Source of the DNA: Bacillota bacterium
GTDB lineage: Bacteria; Bacillota; Clostridia; Acetivibrionales; DTU013
Direction of reading: 5' to 3'
DNA: 37,643 bases
Assembly (NCBI GenBank): GCA_023411715.1
Contig: JAEYOM010000097.1
Span: 1 to 37,643, forward strand
Shown here one piece after another: positions 15,790-25,997 of the stretch. A model generated the notes under the pieces. The model was not told where the DNA came from. It searched no databases and was given only the letters and a program-made list of their open reading frames with translations. Position 1 is the stretch's first letter. The number at the start of each line of letters is the position of its first letter. Both the position numbers and the translations under genes were made by a program.

Positions 15790-18700
15790 TTATTTGTTAT
15801 ATATCCTGTAAATCAATACTGCCGATTCCGCTCTTGTTACTGCGGCTTTTGGATTAATGTATGAACCGCTCCCGGTTATCATTCCTTCACCGACCAGGTT
15901 TTTTACACTCTCCAGTGCGTAGGAGGAAATACCGCTTCTGTCGGAGAATCGCTTCAGATCGTCGGACTTAGCCGTTTTATCCAGCTTTTCTGCTACCATC
16001 ATCGCCTTTTCCGCAATAACCATCATGTCCTGTCTGGATATCTTTTTAGAAGGATCGAATTTGTTGTTCCCGACACCGTCTATTATTCCAAGCTTCCTGG
16101 CTATGCCAATCTGATTGTAATAATATCGGTCGGCTGTTACATCAATGAAGTTTACATCGAATTTGGCATTCAAACCCAGCGTATCGACCAGCAGTACTGT
16201 GAAGTCGGCTCTTGTTATGGCGTCGCCCGGATTAAAGGTTGTACTCGAGGTTCCGTTGATGATGCCTTTGGAGGCCATCACTTCGATCTGCTTTTTAGCC
16301 CAGGAGTATCCCGTGAGGTCTTTAAATGACTTTTTAACAAAGCCTACTGCATATTTGCTGAAATGATTGGTCCTGAATACTACGGTTCCGGAAGCCGCAT
16401 CATAACGCCCGTCCGGAACGGCAGTAACCTTCCCTGCACCGTCTATATACCAGATAACAATGTGTTCCGGGTCTGAAATCTCTTCGGCGGTCGGTGAATA
16501 AGGTACAGATACCTCTACCGATGCATTCGGATTGGACCATGGGGTTACTTTGCCATCGATTGACAGGTAGATCTCTATCACGGGTCTGCTTCCTATCGCC
16601 TTCCTGATGCCTTCATCAAGTGAAGATATATCTGCCTTCCTGACGACTATCTCCACTTTGCTGGCTTCAGTCAATGCCCAGCCGGCCAGCATATTCCCCG
16701 GAACTATTACTTCTGCCACCTCCGTGCGAATAGCTATCTGTTCCTTGGATGAACCGGTTAATGCCTCGACAGGTAACTGCTGCACATATTCTTTGACGCC
16801 ATCCACTCTGGCTATTTCAATTTTTACTTTTCTTATGCCGTTTGAATTGGGCTGAGCGCTATTAAGCGCAGAAGCAAAAGCTTCAGAAGTCAGTCCTGAC
16901 CTTGCAGTTCCATTCTTGTCAAGCACCGGTGTTACTTCAATAATTTCAGCGACCGGAGCAGGCTTTGCAGGTGCTGCAGGTGTCGAAGGCGTCTGGGATG
17001 CCGGAGAATTCGACGTATCGCCACCGGAACTTTCAGTTACCTTCCTGAAAGTTACCGCGACTGTACAATCGGCCTGTACATTGCTTACTGTTATTGTTCC
17101 GTCAGCCTTGTTGTATGTCCCGCCGGTTACGGTATCGACTTGGTATCCTGTATCTGATGTTACTGTAAATACGACATCCTCTCCTGCTTCAACTGCAATA
17201 TGAGACGGTTCAATCGTACCATTCGGGCCTGCCGTTGCAGCCACCAAATACTCGATGGACTCGGTCCACGGAAGTATGAGCTCAAGTTTATCGGTACGTG
17301 CCCATTCCTCGCCCTGTTGTGTCGCTTCAATTTTAATAATATCTCCGTCTGAAAGAGTAATACACTCTAATGTCTTACTTGTAAGAGTCTGCGCCGTACA
17401 GCCGGAATTTCCAAGATCCTGGTTTGATATCCACTGTCCGACTGCCGTTGAATTGACATAAACCTTGTAGGATGCACTTCCGTCATTTTCATCGAAATAG
17501 TAGACCTTAAGGTTGTAATCACCCGGTGCAAGATGGAAGGTGTATGTCGCCGAACCAACCGCGCCGTATTGTCCGCTGGGAATTTTCCTGACGCTTCCTC
17601 CCGAGGCGGCGCCCTGGGCTTCTGTCGGGAAGTCCGTTCCGGTCATGGCCTCAACCTCGACGGATGTAACAGCAGGCTCAGGTTTTTCAAAAGTAAATTC
17701 AACCTTGTCCAGACGTCCCCACTCACTGGTACCGGCCGGAATAATCGCATCTATTCTCACTATGTCTCCTTTTCTGACATTAATATCATTGAAGGTTACG
17801 CTTGTGAGAGTATCGGCATCCGCATTTGCGCTTCCAAGGTTTGCATCGGCCGTCCAGTTACCCACTTCGGTACTATTCACATAAAGCTTGTAGGATACAG
17901 TTCCGTCATTTTCATCAAAATAGTATATTTTTATGTCCCGCGTTCCTGAAAATTCGGAAAATGTATAAGACACACCGGCAGTTAGGTTTGCTCCATTTGC
18001 TTTTACGACTTTCCCTGCGGAGGCAAAAGGATTATTCTCTGTAATGTAGTTTCCAAGAACCATGTTTTCAGCTTCAATAGTACTTGTAATAAGGTTTGTC
18101 GGCGCTTCCGCCACAGTAAAGCTGTATGTTTTATTGCAGTCTGTCATACCGTTGACGTTTTGGGTGGTAACTTTCCAGTAGTAAGTATTATTAAGTTGAA
18201 GACCGCTCACATCGTAAGTAGTAGCTGTAGTCGTTTCGCTGACTATAGGGTTTATAAAGCTTTCATTATCTGCAAGTACCAGGATATATTCGTCTGCTCC
18301 GAACACATTGTAACTTAAGCCGCTTACAGTCTGAGTCCAATCCAGGGTTGCACCGGTGGTATTAATTACCGCAGAATCGGCTGGTGCCGTCAGATTGAAA
18401 CCTCCCGGCGCTGCGCCGAATATATCGATATATGCGATGTCCAGGTTCGTGTTTGGAGCTGCACTTGAGTTATAAACTCCTAAAGTATGCAATCCTGGGG
18501 TTGAGATATTGAGCATACCTGAAAAATCTGTCCACTGACCGGGTACCGGGTTAAAAGCAGAGCTGGAGTCTATGCCATCTACTCTTACGGTAAAGGCTGG
18601 CGCCGACCCTCCATCGTTTGATGCTCGAACGGTAAAGCTGTAATCACCTGCCGAAGGAAAGTTTACAGACCAGTTCATCTCGCCTGTACCCTGCCACTTT

Positions 18701-21700
18701 TTACCCCATCCCTGAGGAGTCTTTCCCGTATCGCCGGGCCAATCGGTCGAAACCTTTCTTTCGCTTGCTCCATTAGCGTATCTGCCAAGGTATCTGACCG
18801 GTACGGTAACCGTTGTAAAGCTAATGCCCTTATTGGCGGCATCAAGCGTATCGGTATCCTTTACAGCCGTGACATTCCAGTAGTACGTCTTACTGTAGGC
18901 AAGCGGTGTCACCGGCGTCAGTGATGTGCCGATAACATTCGTTTCGTTTATTACGGGTGCTGAGAGATCATTGTTTTCCGAAACTACGACATTATAGCTT
19001 TCTGCATTTTCAGAGGCCGTCCATGAAAGCGAGGGCTTGACAGAAACCGCAGTTGCTTCATCAGCCGGGTTAAGAAGACTGAATTCTCCCAATACCGCCA
19101 ACGCCGGGTCTGTTACGGTCTTGAATGAGATTCCCTTATTGGCTGCTTCTGTATAAATTCCCTGATCTATCGCTATAACACTCCAAAAATAAGTCATACC
19201 ATATTCCAGCGTTGAAGCCGTAAAAGATTTACCGGAAATACCCGTTTCATTTATCACAGGATCCGATAGGTCACTGTTCTTTGAAACGACCAGCGTGTAA
19301 CTATCGGCCCCTTCTGATGTCTCCCATTTGAATTCAGGCGTCAGCGATTGTTTTTCGGCACCTGTTGCCGGGCTGATAAGATTGAATTCTCTGGGGTTAG
19401 GGTTTTCCTCAACATGAATTTGTACGTCCATATTGCTGGAAATAATACCATCATCCGCAGTAAATGTAACTGTATAATCGCCGGTTGCAGAAGGAGTCCA
19501 TGAAAATTCTCCCGTATTTTGATCAAGCTCCGCACCCGAAGGTAAATCTGCAGAACTGTAAATCAACGGATTTCCAGAACCGCTTCCGGCATTTACATTA
19601 AAAGTCAGAGTCTGCCCTCTGTATACAGCTTTATCGTCCACAGGTGTGAAAATATGTGATCTTAGACTGCTGACCAGTTCAATCATGTCCGAACGGCTCC
19701 ACTCGCCATAATTGCCCGATTTGGCGACACTTGTCGATTCCAGCTTGATTTCACTGCCGTTATCTACGTTGACTTGAGTTTTTATTCTGCTGGTTCTTGA
19801 CTGACTTAACGGATCGCCGGTTTTAAAATCCTTGTCTGCTGTCCATGAATCTACAACGACACCGTCGAGATACAATTTGTATGTGTTTATACCATCGTTC
19901 TCGTCGTAGTACCAAACGCTTATATCGTAAAGTCCGGCTGCTCCCGTAAAAATATAGGACGCGGTACCGGTACCTCCGTTTACGTTTGAATTGAGCCTGA
20001 TTACATTGTTTGAAACGGATCCTTCAGGAGACGCATTTGCACCGGGAAGACTGTTTACTATGAAGGTTCCTCCAAGGTCCATGCTTTCCACTTCCTTTTT
20101 GGAGTAATTCCTTATGGTAAAGCTGGCTCCGTTGTTTGTTGCATCAGTACTTCCCGAAGAGTTGTTGGCGGTAACCTTCCAGTAATATGTCTGTCCGTAA
20201 TTCAAACCTGTTATGGACAGCTTGTTTTCTGTAACTGATTGATTGTCGACAACAGGTGAACTGTAATCCGCGGTTGTAGACAGTACTACCGTATATTCGG
20301 AAGCATCGTCAGCGACGCTCCAGTTTAGCGTTACATCTGTCGGCAGACCTGTCGCTGCATCATCCGGTCCGGTTAACCTGAAACTGCCGGGAGCTTCCAG
20401 AGGATCAGCCTTGGTTGTAAAAGTACGGTACCCTCCGTTGGAAATAGTGTCGCCACCGGGGCCGTTTGCTATTACCTTCCAGTAATATGCTTTTTCATAA
20501 TCCAGACCGCTGATCTGTTTTGAAGTAACATTTCCTACATTCTGATTGAAAACAGGATTTGTAAAATTGCTGTTGTCTGCTACAACGAGAGTATAGTCGG
20601 TTGCGTTATCTGAAACAGCCCATGTGAATCTCGGGGATGTTTTCTGTGCTGCTGCATTGTTTGCCGGATACAGCAAGCTGAACTCCGAAGGGGTATGTTC
20701 CGTAACGAAGCTCATTATGGTGGCATTACCGAGAATATCGTTATCCGGGCTAACCTTCCAGTAATAAGTCATACCTGGCTGCAAACCATTCAACTGGTAT
20801 GAGGTGGAAGCGATTTTCTGGCTGAGTATTGGGTTTGCAAGAGCGCTGTCCTTTGAGACGATAAGAGTATATTCTGTTGCTCCTGGGTAGTCTCCCCAGC
20901 TCAGGACCGGATTTAAAGACTGTTGAAGAGCACCGTTTTCAGGAATCTTATCCGGAGCAATAATGAAAACGGTGGAATTATAATATTGAGTTCCGTCATT
21001 AAGCGTGGTACGGACCACAACCTTCTGTGATCCCAACGGATTTATTCCGGAAACATCTATGTCGGCAGTATAGGTTCCATCACCTTCCTCCGACATTGGA
21101 GAATACCCGTTATTCTCACTGCCCAATGCAAATTCGACAGTCTGGACATCGGCCGATTTAGGAAGTGTTTCAACAGTAACAATGCCGTTTGCGGGTTTAT
21201 CAACTCTTGAGCCTGTTAATGGACTAAGGATATCGGTATCCTGAACTTCTGCGGCGACAGGCGCATCATTCATTCCGGACAAAGTCATAACAGTGTAGAA
21301 AATACCCGCCTGTATACTGATACTGTGCTCATTATAGCGCCATTGATTGGCTCCGTCAGATTGTACGGTCCTATCCTGATACCACGGATATTCGCTGTTG
21401 TTATTTGAAGTATCCTTGCTGTTGGGGCCGCAAACCAATGCACCCGGGAGTATGAGCCCATCCTGCGGCGCCGTAGACTGAGCATTCTCATCCAGACGGC
21501 TGTGGATAAACTTTACATATTCAGTTCCTATCCCTGAAACCCAGCTCTGTGAAAACGGGTTGTTTCCGAATACCCAGTAAAGTCCTTTTTTAGCAGCCTT
21601 TAGTGCCTGAGCTGCCAGTGTAGGATTGATATCCTTAAACAGATCATAATAGCGTATGGTATCTGCAACATACGACATTTGAGGTTCATTGACCCCAAAG

Positions 21701-23232
21701 GTTCCGAGTTCATTTATAACACCATATGGCGTATCGTCTGAGCTGGAGATAAAATAATTGACACGTGATTCTAAAAGACTCTGTATCTTCCCGGCTAGTT
21801 CCGTATCACTGTACTTTATGGAAGGATAAAGCTCCTGCATGGCAAGAGAGCTCAGATTCCAATAATTGGTGCATTGCAGGTCATTAAAGGACAAATCCAT
21901 AATTCTTGTTTTTGCACTGGCAAGCATGTCCGCGTAGGTAACAGGGTCAAGCAGATAAAGCTCCACCTCTGCCCAAAGAAGCGGATCATTCAGTCCTTTG
22001 GTTGCAAGATAGTTAGATCTGGGATAATTGCCGACCGGTCGTCCGTCAAACTGTTTTGCGGTTTTGTATGCAGCAAGAGCCCTGGTCTCGCACGCTTCCA
22101 AAAAGCTTACCGGTTCCAGAGCCGAACCTGTATTCTCAACAAAGTTACCGTTTTCATCGATTACTTTATTGTTTGCATTAAGATTCGCCTGGCTATATGT
22201 ACCAACGTCGCCCTCCCCAATTGTCCCTGCGTCTATGGCAGCCCTTAATGCTCTCGCGGCAGCCGCAAGTGAAGCAGCCATTTTTGCGGATCCTTCCACC
22301 GATTTCGATGCGGCTGCGACATACCTGTCGTCCCGTGTATTTGATCCATTGTATATTTGCTGATCCGTGTATTTTTCAGGATGCTTCCATTGACCCTTAT
22401 CGTCAGCGTCATTATTGATGAATTTCTGAACATTATAGCCATAACCGTCGAAAGCGTCGATCATTTTAAGTGAAAATTCGGAGCTGAAAGCAATTTCATC
22501 CAGCATATCCGGAATACCGTTTCCATCATAATCGAAGTTAACGGCTCCTGAAGTTGTGTTGTTAATATAGGTAATTGCCATCTGCCCGGTTACCCATTGA
22601 TTTTCACTGTATATTCCGAAATCACCGGCGTCAAACCACCCTCCCACGAGATCGTAATGCTTTGCCTTTGTCTCGTCCCAGGCGTCATCCTGAAAAGCCG
22701 GAGCGTGATAACCCTTCGTTACCAGGGGGTTACTTCCGTACTTCGTCCCATACGCTCCCATTGCCATCAATGCGGCCGTGTCTGCATTCCTCTGCATACG
22801 GTAATAAGCCATAAAGTCCTGCTGGTATCCGGACCATACGTTTATCTGTATAGGGAAGCTATATGAGGTAGCCCCGTTTGATTTTATTGTAAATGCATTA
22901 CCAGTATCTCTCAAATCACTGAAATCTATCGAGTAGACATATTTTCCCCAGACTACCCCTTCGTCCTTCATTTTCCCATCGGCAACGGAACCTGAAAAAA
23001 CAGGTGTTTCGCCATTGTAAATATCAAAGTTCTCATTTGCGCTATCGAGTTTGCCTGTGGTAACTATATAAGCAACCTTGTAGTCGTCAGCCGAATACCC
23101 AGCCTGACAAACTGCGATAACTGCAACTGAAACCGCACCTTCCGCGGCAAAAGTAACAGTTCCAGCAGGTATAATGCTTGCCAGCATTACAAAAGACAAG
23201 CACAAACTCAATAATCTTTTACCGAGTTTCAT
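15790..23232 (-). CDS. Giant cell-surface GH9 glycanase with Ig/FN3 and CBM-like modules and SLH anchor
   Basis: 2480 residues, secreted and S-layer anchored. Order: signal peptide 1-30; CelD_N-type Ig domain about 40-133; GH9 catalytic domain about 140-655 with GGWFDAGD (D201, D204), H577-S-R579 and NEHSI with acid E635; Ig-like 665-760; FN3-like repeats about 761-845, 848-941 and 947-1040; CBM35/CBM6-like module 1045-1188; He_PIG-type Ig 1195-1275; FN3-like 1281-1373 and 1382-1475; another beta-sandwich module 1480-1605; FN3-like 1610-1707; two more CBM-like modules 1718-1848 and 1857-1988; InlB-like repeat 1995-2065; Pro/Ala/Ser linker 2066-2096; unassigned domain 2097-2299; SLH domains at about 2302, 2362 and 2428. 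Three CBM-like modules share Y[YF]DENDG. No dockerin. AAGGGGGAAG precedes the ATG. The likely substrate is a beta-1,4-glucan-containing polysaccharide. Confidence 0.93.
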   Translation of the reverse strand: MKLGKRLLSLCLSFVMLASIIPAGTVTFAAEGAVSVAVIAVCQAGYSADDYKVAYIVTTGKLDSANENFDIYNGETPVFSGSVADGKMKDEGVVWGKYVYSIDFSDLRDTGNAFTIKSNGATSYSFPIQINVWSGYQQDFMAYYRMQRNADTAALMAMGAYGTKYGSNPLVTKGYHAPAFQDDAWDETKAKHYDLVGGWFDAGDFGIYSENQWVTGQMAITYINNTTSGAVNFDYDGNGIPDMLDEIAFSSEFSLKMIDAFDGYGYNVQKFINNDADDKGQWKHPEKYTDQQIYNGSNTRDDRYVAAASKSVEGSAKMAASLAAAARALRAAIDAGTIGEGDVGTYSQANLNANNKVIDENGNFVENTGSALEPVSFLEACETRALAAYKTAKQFDGRPVGNYPRSNYLATKGLNDPLLWAEVELYLLDPVTYADMLASAKTRIMDLSFNDLQCTNYWNLSSLAMQELYPSIKYSDTELAGKIQSLLESRVNYFISSSDDTPYGVINELGTFGVNEPQMSYVADTIRYYDLFKDINPTLAAQALKAAKKGLYWVFGNNPFSQSWVSGIGTEYVKFIHSRLDENAQSTAPQDGLILPGALVCGPNSKDTSNNNSEYPWYQDRTVQSDGANQWRYNEHSISIQAGIFYTVMTLSGMNDAPVAAEVQDTDILSPLTGSRVDKPANGIVTVETLPKSADVQTVEFALGSENNGYSPMSEEGDGTYTADIDVSGINPLGSQKVVVRTTLNDGTQYYNSTVFIIAPDKIPENGALQQSLNPVLSWGDYPGATEYTLIVSKDSALANPILSQKIASTSYQLNGLQPGMTYYWKVSPDNDILGNATIMSFVTEHTPSEFSLLYPANNAAAQKTSPRFTWAVSDNATDYTLVVADNSNFTNPVFNQNVGNVTSKQISGLDYEKAYYWKVIANGPGGDTISNGGYRTFTTKADPLEAPGSFRLTGPDDAATGLPTDVTLNWSVADDASEYTVVLSTTADYSSPVVDNQSVTENKLSITGLNYGQTYYWKVTANNSSGSTDATNNGASFTIRNYSKKEVESMDLGGTFIVNSLPGANASPEGSVSNNVIRLNSNVNGGTGTASYIFTGAAGLYDISVWYYDENDGINTYKLYLDGVVVDSWTADKDFKTGDPLSQSRTSRIKTQVNVDNGSEIKLESTSVAKSGNYGEWSRSDMIELVSSLRSHIFTPVDDKAVYRGQTLTFNVNAGSGSGNPLIYSSADLPSGAELDQNTGEFSWTPSATGDYTVTFTADDGIISSNMDVQIHVEENPNPREFNLISPATGAEKQSLTPEFKWETSEGADSYTLVVSKNSDLSDPVINETGISGKSFTASTLEYGMTYFWSVIAIDQGIYTEAANKGISFKTVTDPALAVLGEFSLLNPADEATAVSVKPSLSWTASENAESYNVVVSENNDLSAPVINETNVIGTSLTPVTPLAYSKTYYWNVTAVKDTDTLDAANKGISFTTVTVPVRYLGRYANGASERKVSTDWPGDTGKTPQGWGKKWQGTGEMNWSVNFPSAGDYSFTVRASNDGGSAPAFTVRVDGIDSSSAFNPVPGQWTDFSGMLNISTPGLHTLGVYNSSAAPNTNLDIAYIDIFGAAPGGFNLTAPADSAVINTTGATLDWTQTVSGLSYNVFGADEYILVLADNESFINPIVSETTTATTYDVSGLQLNNTYYWKVTTQNVNGMTDCNKTYSFTVAEAPTNLITSTIEAENMVLGNYITENNPFASAGKVVKANGANLTAGVSYTFSEFSGTRDIKIYYFDENDGTVSYKLYVNSTEVGNWTADANLGSANADADTLTSVTFNDINVRKGDIVRIDAIIPAGTSEWGRLDKVEFTFEKPEPAVTSVEVEAMTGTDFPTEAQGAASGGSVRKIPSGQYGAVGSATYTFHLAPGDYNLKVYYFDENDGSASYKVYVNSTAVGQWISNQDLGNSGCTAQTLTSKTLECITLSDGDIIKIEATQQGEEWARTDKLELILPWTESIEYLVAATAGPNGTIEPSHIAVEAGEDVVFTVTSDTGYQVDTVTGGTYNKADGTITVSNVQADCTVAVTFRKVTESSGGDTSNSPASQTPSTPAAPAKPAPVAEIIEVTPVLDKNGTARSGLTSEAFASALNSAQPNSNGIRKVKIEIARVDGVKEYVQQLPVEALTGSSKEQIAIRTEVAEVIVPGNMLAGWALTEASKVEIVVRKADISSLDEGIRKAIGSRPVIEIYLSIDGKVTPWSNPNASVEVSVPYSPTAEEISDPEHIVIWYIDGAGKVTAVPDGRYDAASGTVVFRTNHFSKYAVGFVKKSFKDLTGYSWAKKQIEVMASKGIINGTSSTTFNPGDAITRADFTVLLVDTLGLNAKFDVNFIDVTADRYYYNQIGIARKLGIIDGVGNNKFDPSKKISRQDMMVIAEKAMMVAEKLDKTAKSDDLKRFSDRSGISSYALESVKNLVGEGMITGSGSYINPKAAVTRAESAVLIYRIYNK

Positions 23233-23371
23233 GGTACTTCCCCCTTTGGTTTAAAAAAATTAAAACTATATTTCTACAGTAGTATGAAAGAATTATTGCA
23301 AATTTTGAGATTACGGATTTTTTATAGTCAAAAGAATTTTAGGATAAGCAGGTTTAGTTTCAAAAAGTTAC

Positions 23372-23396
23372 GGGGACTATTTGTATAATAGTCCCC
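23372..23396 (-). terminator. Hairpin after the binding-lipoprotein gene
   Basis: GGGGACTAT and ATAGTCCCC form a perfect 9-bp stem with a 7-base loop, about 40 bases past the stop codon at 23436. On the minus strand a T-run follows after GTAAC; on the plus strand a T-run follows almost directly. It probably ends the transporter transcript, which implies a separate promoter for the GH9 gene in the remaining 140 bases. No clear promoter was identified there. Confidence 0.65.
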
Positions 23397-23435
23397 ATTT
23401 TTCATTATTCAAGCTGGTTTCTTTCCATTAAGCGT

Positions 23436-25001
23436 TTATTTACTTGCTGCCCATTCATCATACTGCTTCTGGAATTCAGCTATCATCTTGTCAAGTCCGT
23501 TTGCCTTCATCTTATCGTTAGCTTTATTTATTGTTTGAGTTGCGTCGGCAGAACCTGTCCCAAGAATAGGCGAGAATTCACTCCACGCATTATTAACAGC
23601 GGCAGTCTCTGTAAGAATATTGGCCGTATCGAAGTAGAAGCCGAGGAGCTCTGCCTGCTTCAGAGACTTGTTATAAGCGTCCAGTTTAACAAACTTCTCA
23701 GGATCATCTGAATCCTTAAGGTACTGCTTGAACTGATTTCCGAACTCCCAGTTAACGCCGGGATTCCAACCTGTATCATCCCAGCTACTGAAACCGTCGG
23801 GAAGTTTTATCACATTTTCACCTGCTTTAACATAATGCTTTCCATCAATGCCTCTGTGGAAAAGGTTGATGAAATAATCATCCTCATATGCAAGGTTCAA
23901 AACCATCATAGCCCTTGCAGGGTCTTTTGAAGTCCTGCCGATAGCGGTAACAGCACCGGTTGCGCCGTCTGTTGAAACCTGTCCGTCACCCAAGTCTTTC
24001 ATATAAAGATCATAACCGTTTCTGTCCTTAAAGAACTCGAGCTGTCCGGGCTGCGAGGTTGAGAGGAAAAGCCAGCTCTTGCCTGCCTTAAACGTGTCAT
24101 GTTCACTGGTTTGTGCAGTTGTAGCATCCTTATTGATATAGCCTTTTTCAAACCAACTGCGAATAAGCTTAATTTCATTCTGGTATTCAGGAATCTCGAG
24201 GGCATTTACAAACTTCTTGGTCTGCTTGTCAAATGCTATATATCTGAACGTTTTATTGAACTCATACCTGTCTGATTTATACAGCTCGTTGGTAAAAATT
24301 TCTTTGAATTCAGGGTTGCAGCCTTTGATCATATAGAAGGGAACAAATTGCGGTTCTTTCTCCTTAATCGTCTGCAGCATGGGTTCCAGGTCTTCAAGAC
24401 CGGTAATCTTACTAACGTCGAAACCGTATTTATCACAGATATCTTTCCTGAAGAAAATGCCGTTGCTCTGGCCAAGATCCTTGTTTACGCCAATACCATA
24501 GATCTCTCCCTTTACTGTAGCGGCTGTCAGATAAAGCGGATTTATTACGGACTTAATACCCTGACCATACTTCTCAAGCAGCTGGGACAAAGGCTGGTAC
24601 GCATTTTTAGGTATATTTTGAAAATATCCGTTTTCTGACGAGGTAAATATCAAGTCAACCTGCTCCCCGGACTGTAAAAGTATGGGGTATTTCTGTCCCC
24701 AGACAGACCAGTCGACAGGCAAGAGCTTCAGTGAGCAATTTAGCTTGTCTTTCAGGTATTTGTCCATTTCAGCCTGAATAACAGGAAGTTCCTTTTTTGT
24801 AGAACCGGGATAATAGAAGTTAAGTTCTACAAAATCTTTAGTTGGGCTTTCCTCTACTGTACTTGCTGCCTGAGTACCCGCAGGAGCATTTGTTGTCGCT
24901 GCCTCCTGTCCGGTTGCAGGTTTTGAGCAACCCGCCATAGTTGCCGTGATGACAAATATCACCACGAACATCAGAGATAGAATCTTTGCAGTTCTTTTCA
25001 T
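23436..25001 (-). CDS. Sugar ABC transporter substrate-binding lipoprotein (LplA/YtcQ type)
   Basis: Extracellular family 1 binding protein, 521 residues from the ATG at 25001, which has AAGGAGG seven bases upstream. The signal peptide carries the lipobox TMAGC with lipidated C25, followed by an Ala/Thr-rich linker. The mature part (ELNFYYPGSTKKELPVIQAEMDKYL, quoted in short as ELNFYYPGST) matches the large YtcQ/LplA-like group, which delivers oligosaccharides to LplB/YtcP permeases. It lies 44 bases after the second permease gene in the same operon. In this family the ligands include plant oligosaccharides such as rhamnogalacturonan and xylan fragments. The ligand here is unknown. Confidence 0.9.
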   Translation of the reverse strand: MKRTAKILSLMFVVIFVITATMAGCSKPATGQEAATTNAPAGTQAASTVEESPTKDFVELNFYYPGSTKKELPVIQAEMDKYLKDKLNCSLKLLPVDWSVWGQKYPILLQSGEQVDLIFTSSENGYFQNIPKNAYQPLSQLLEKYGQGIKSVINPLYLTAATVKGEIYGIGVNKDLGQSNGIFFRKDICDKYGFDVSKITGLEDLEPMLQTIKEKEPQFVPFYMIKGCNPEFKEIFTNELYKSDRYEFNKTFRYIAFDKQTKKFVNALEIPEYQNEIKLIRSWFEKGYINKDATTAQTSEHDTFKAGKSWLFLSTSQPGQLEFFKDRNGYDLYMKDLGDGQVSTDGATGAVTAIGRTSKDPARAMMVLNLAYEDDYFINLFHRGIDGKHYVKAGENVIKLPDGFSSWDDTGWNPGVNWEFGNQFKQYLKDSDDPEKFVKLDAYNKSLKQAELLGFYFDTANILTETAAVNNAWSEFSPILGTGSADATQTINKANDKMKANGLDKMIAEFQKQYDEWAASK

Positions 25002-25045
25002 AGCCATCCTCCTTGTTATATTATGGTATTCAACCCTTGCGGGTA

Positions 25046-25954
25046 TCACCCTTTTACAGACCCAACCGTAAGGCCTTTGATAAAGTATTTCTGAAAAAAC
25101 GGATAGGCGAAAATTATTGGTCCGATACCTACTACAACCATTGCCATTCGTACCGTCTCGGATGGGATATCCTGCTCGAAAAATGCCCCTTGATTCATGG
25201 CTTCAATATTATTTCTGAGGTACTGGATTGTCATCAGGGCGCGTTGCATGGAGTATTGAAGGTTGTATAGCTTTTCCGTGTCTATATACATCATGCAGTG
25301 GAAAAAGTCATTCCAGTAATAAACCGTAGAGAAAAGCGCTACAGTAGCAATTATAGGTTTTGACAGCGGCAAGACCAGTTTAAAAAATATCAGACTTTCC
25401 GTTGCTCCGTCAATTTTTGCTGATTCTATTATTTCAAAGGGTATATTCTGCTGATAAAATGTTCTCATAATGAATATGTGGAAGCCGCCTGCCAGTCCGG
25501 GAAGAATCATGGCAATAAGGGTGTTTTTAATGCCTAGCATACGGACATATACGTAATACGTCGGTGCAAGGCCGCCTGAAAACAAAAGAGTTATTAATAT
25601 ATAATTTGAAAACAGCTTCTTAAACGGAAAATCTTTTCTTGACAAGGGGTATGCGTATAGTGAATTTATCAGAACATTCAGAGTTACGCCGATTATAACA
25701 ACAAGTATGGTAACTCCATATGCCCTTAATACAAAATCAAAATCTTTAAATAAGAATTCATAGGCTTTTAGAGTAACAGCCTGCGGTATAAATTTATAAC
25801 CATTGGCAAAAAGCGAGTTCTCTTCAGTTATTGAAACCGAAACCAATAGTATAAACGGTATTATGCATGCAATGCTAAATATTGAAAAAATCATGTTAAA
25901 GATAATATTTGGCGTACTTGATATGGCATTAATCTGAAATTTTCTTTTCATCAT
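25046..25954 (-). CDS. Sugar ABC transporter permease, YtcP/LplC type
   Basis: Inner-membrane permease with six predicted helices and the ABC-coupling EAA-like loop ESAKIDGATESLIFFKLVLPLSKP, quoted in part as ESAKIDGATES. It has the typical ending KYFIKGLTVGSVKG. I start at ATG 25954 (a second ATG follows at once) behind AGGAGG; the open frame reaches 26023 but that part overlaps the upstream gene and has no ribosome site. It forms a heterodimer with the preceding permease. No ATPase gene accompanies them, as usual for this subfamily, in which an MsmX-like ATPase encoded elsewhere is shared. Confidence 0.92.
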   Translation of the reverse strand: MMKRKFQINAISSTPNIIFNMIFSIFSIACIIPFILLVSVSITEENSLFANGYKFIPQAVTLKAYEFLFKDFDFVLRAYGVTILVVIIGVTLNVLINSLYAYPLSRKDFPFKKLFSNYILITLLFSGGLAPTYYVYVRMLGIKNTLIAMILPGLAGGFHIFIMRTFYQQNIPFEIIESAKIDGATESLIFFKLVLPLSKPIIATVALFSTVYYWNDFFHCMMYIDTEKLYNLQYSMQRALMTIQYLRNNIEAMNQGAFFEQDIPSETVRMAMVVVGIGPIIFAYPFFQKYFIKGLTVGSVKG

Positions 25955-25997
25955 TATCCTCCTAAAATAGGGAAAGCAGCACGGATGTTTAATGGTA

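Noticed and set aside
17533..17949. Antisense open frames inside the GH9 gene
   Set aside because: They mirror repeated module coding on the minus strand, lack ribosome sites and resemble no family.
15790..23232. Cellulosomal GH9 with dockerin
   Set aside because: No duplicated dockerin calcium-binding segment is present; the C-terminus is three SLH domains.
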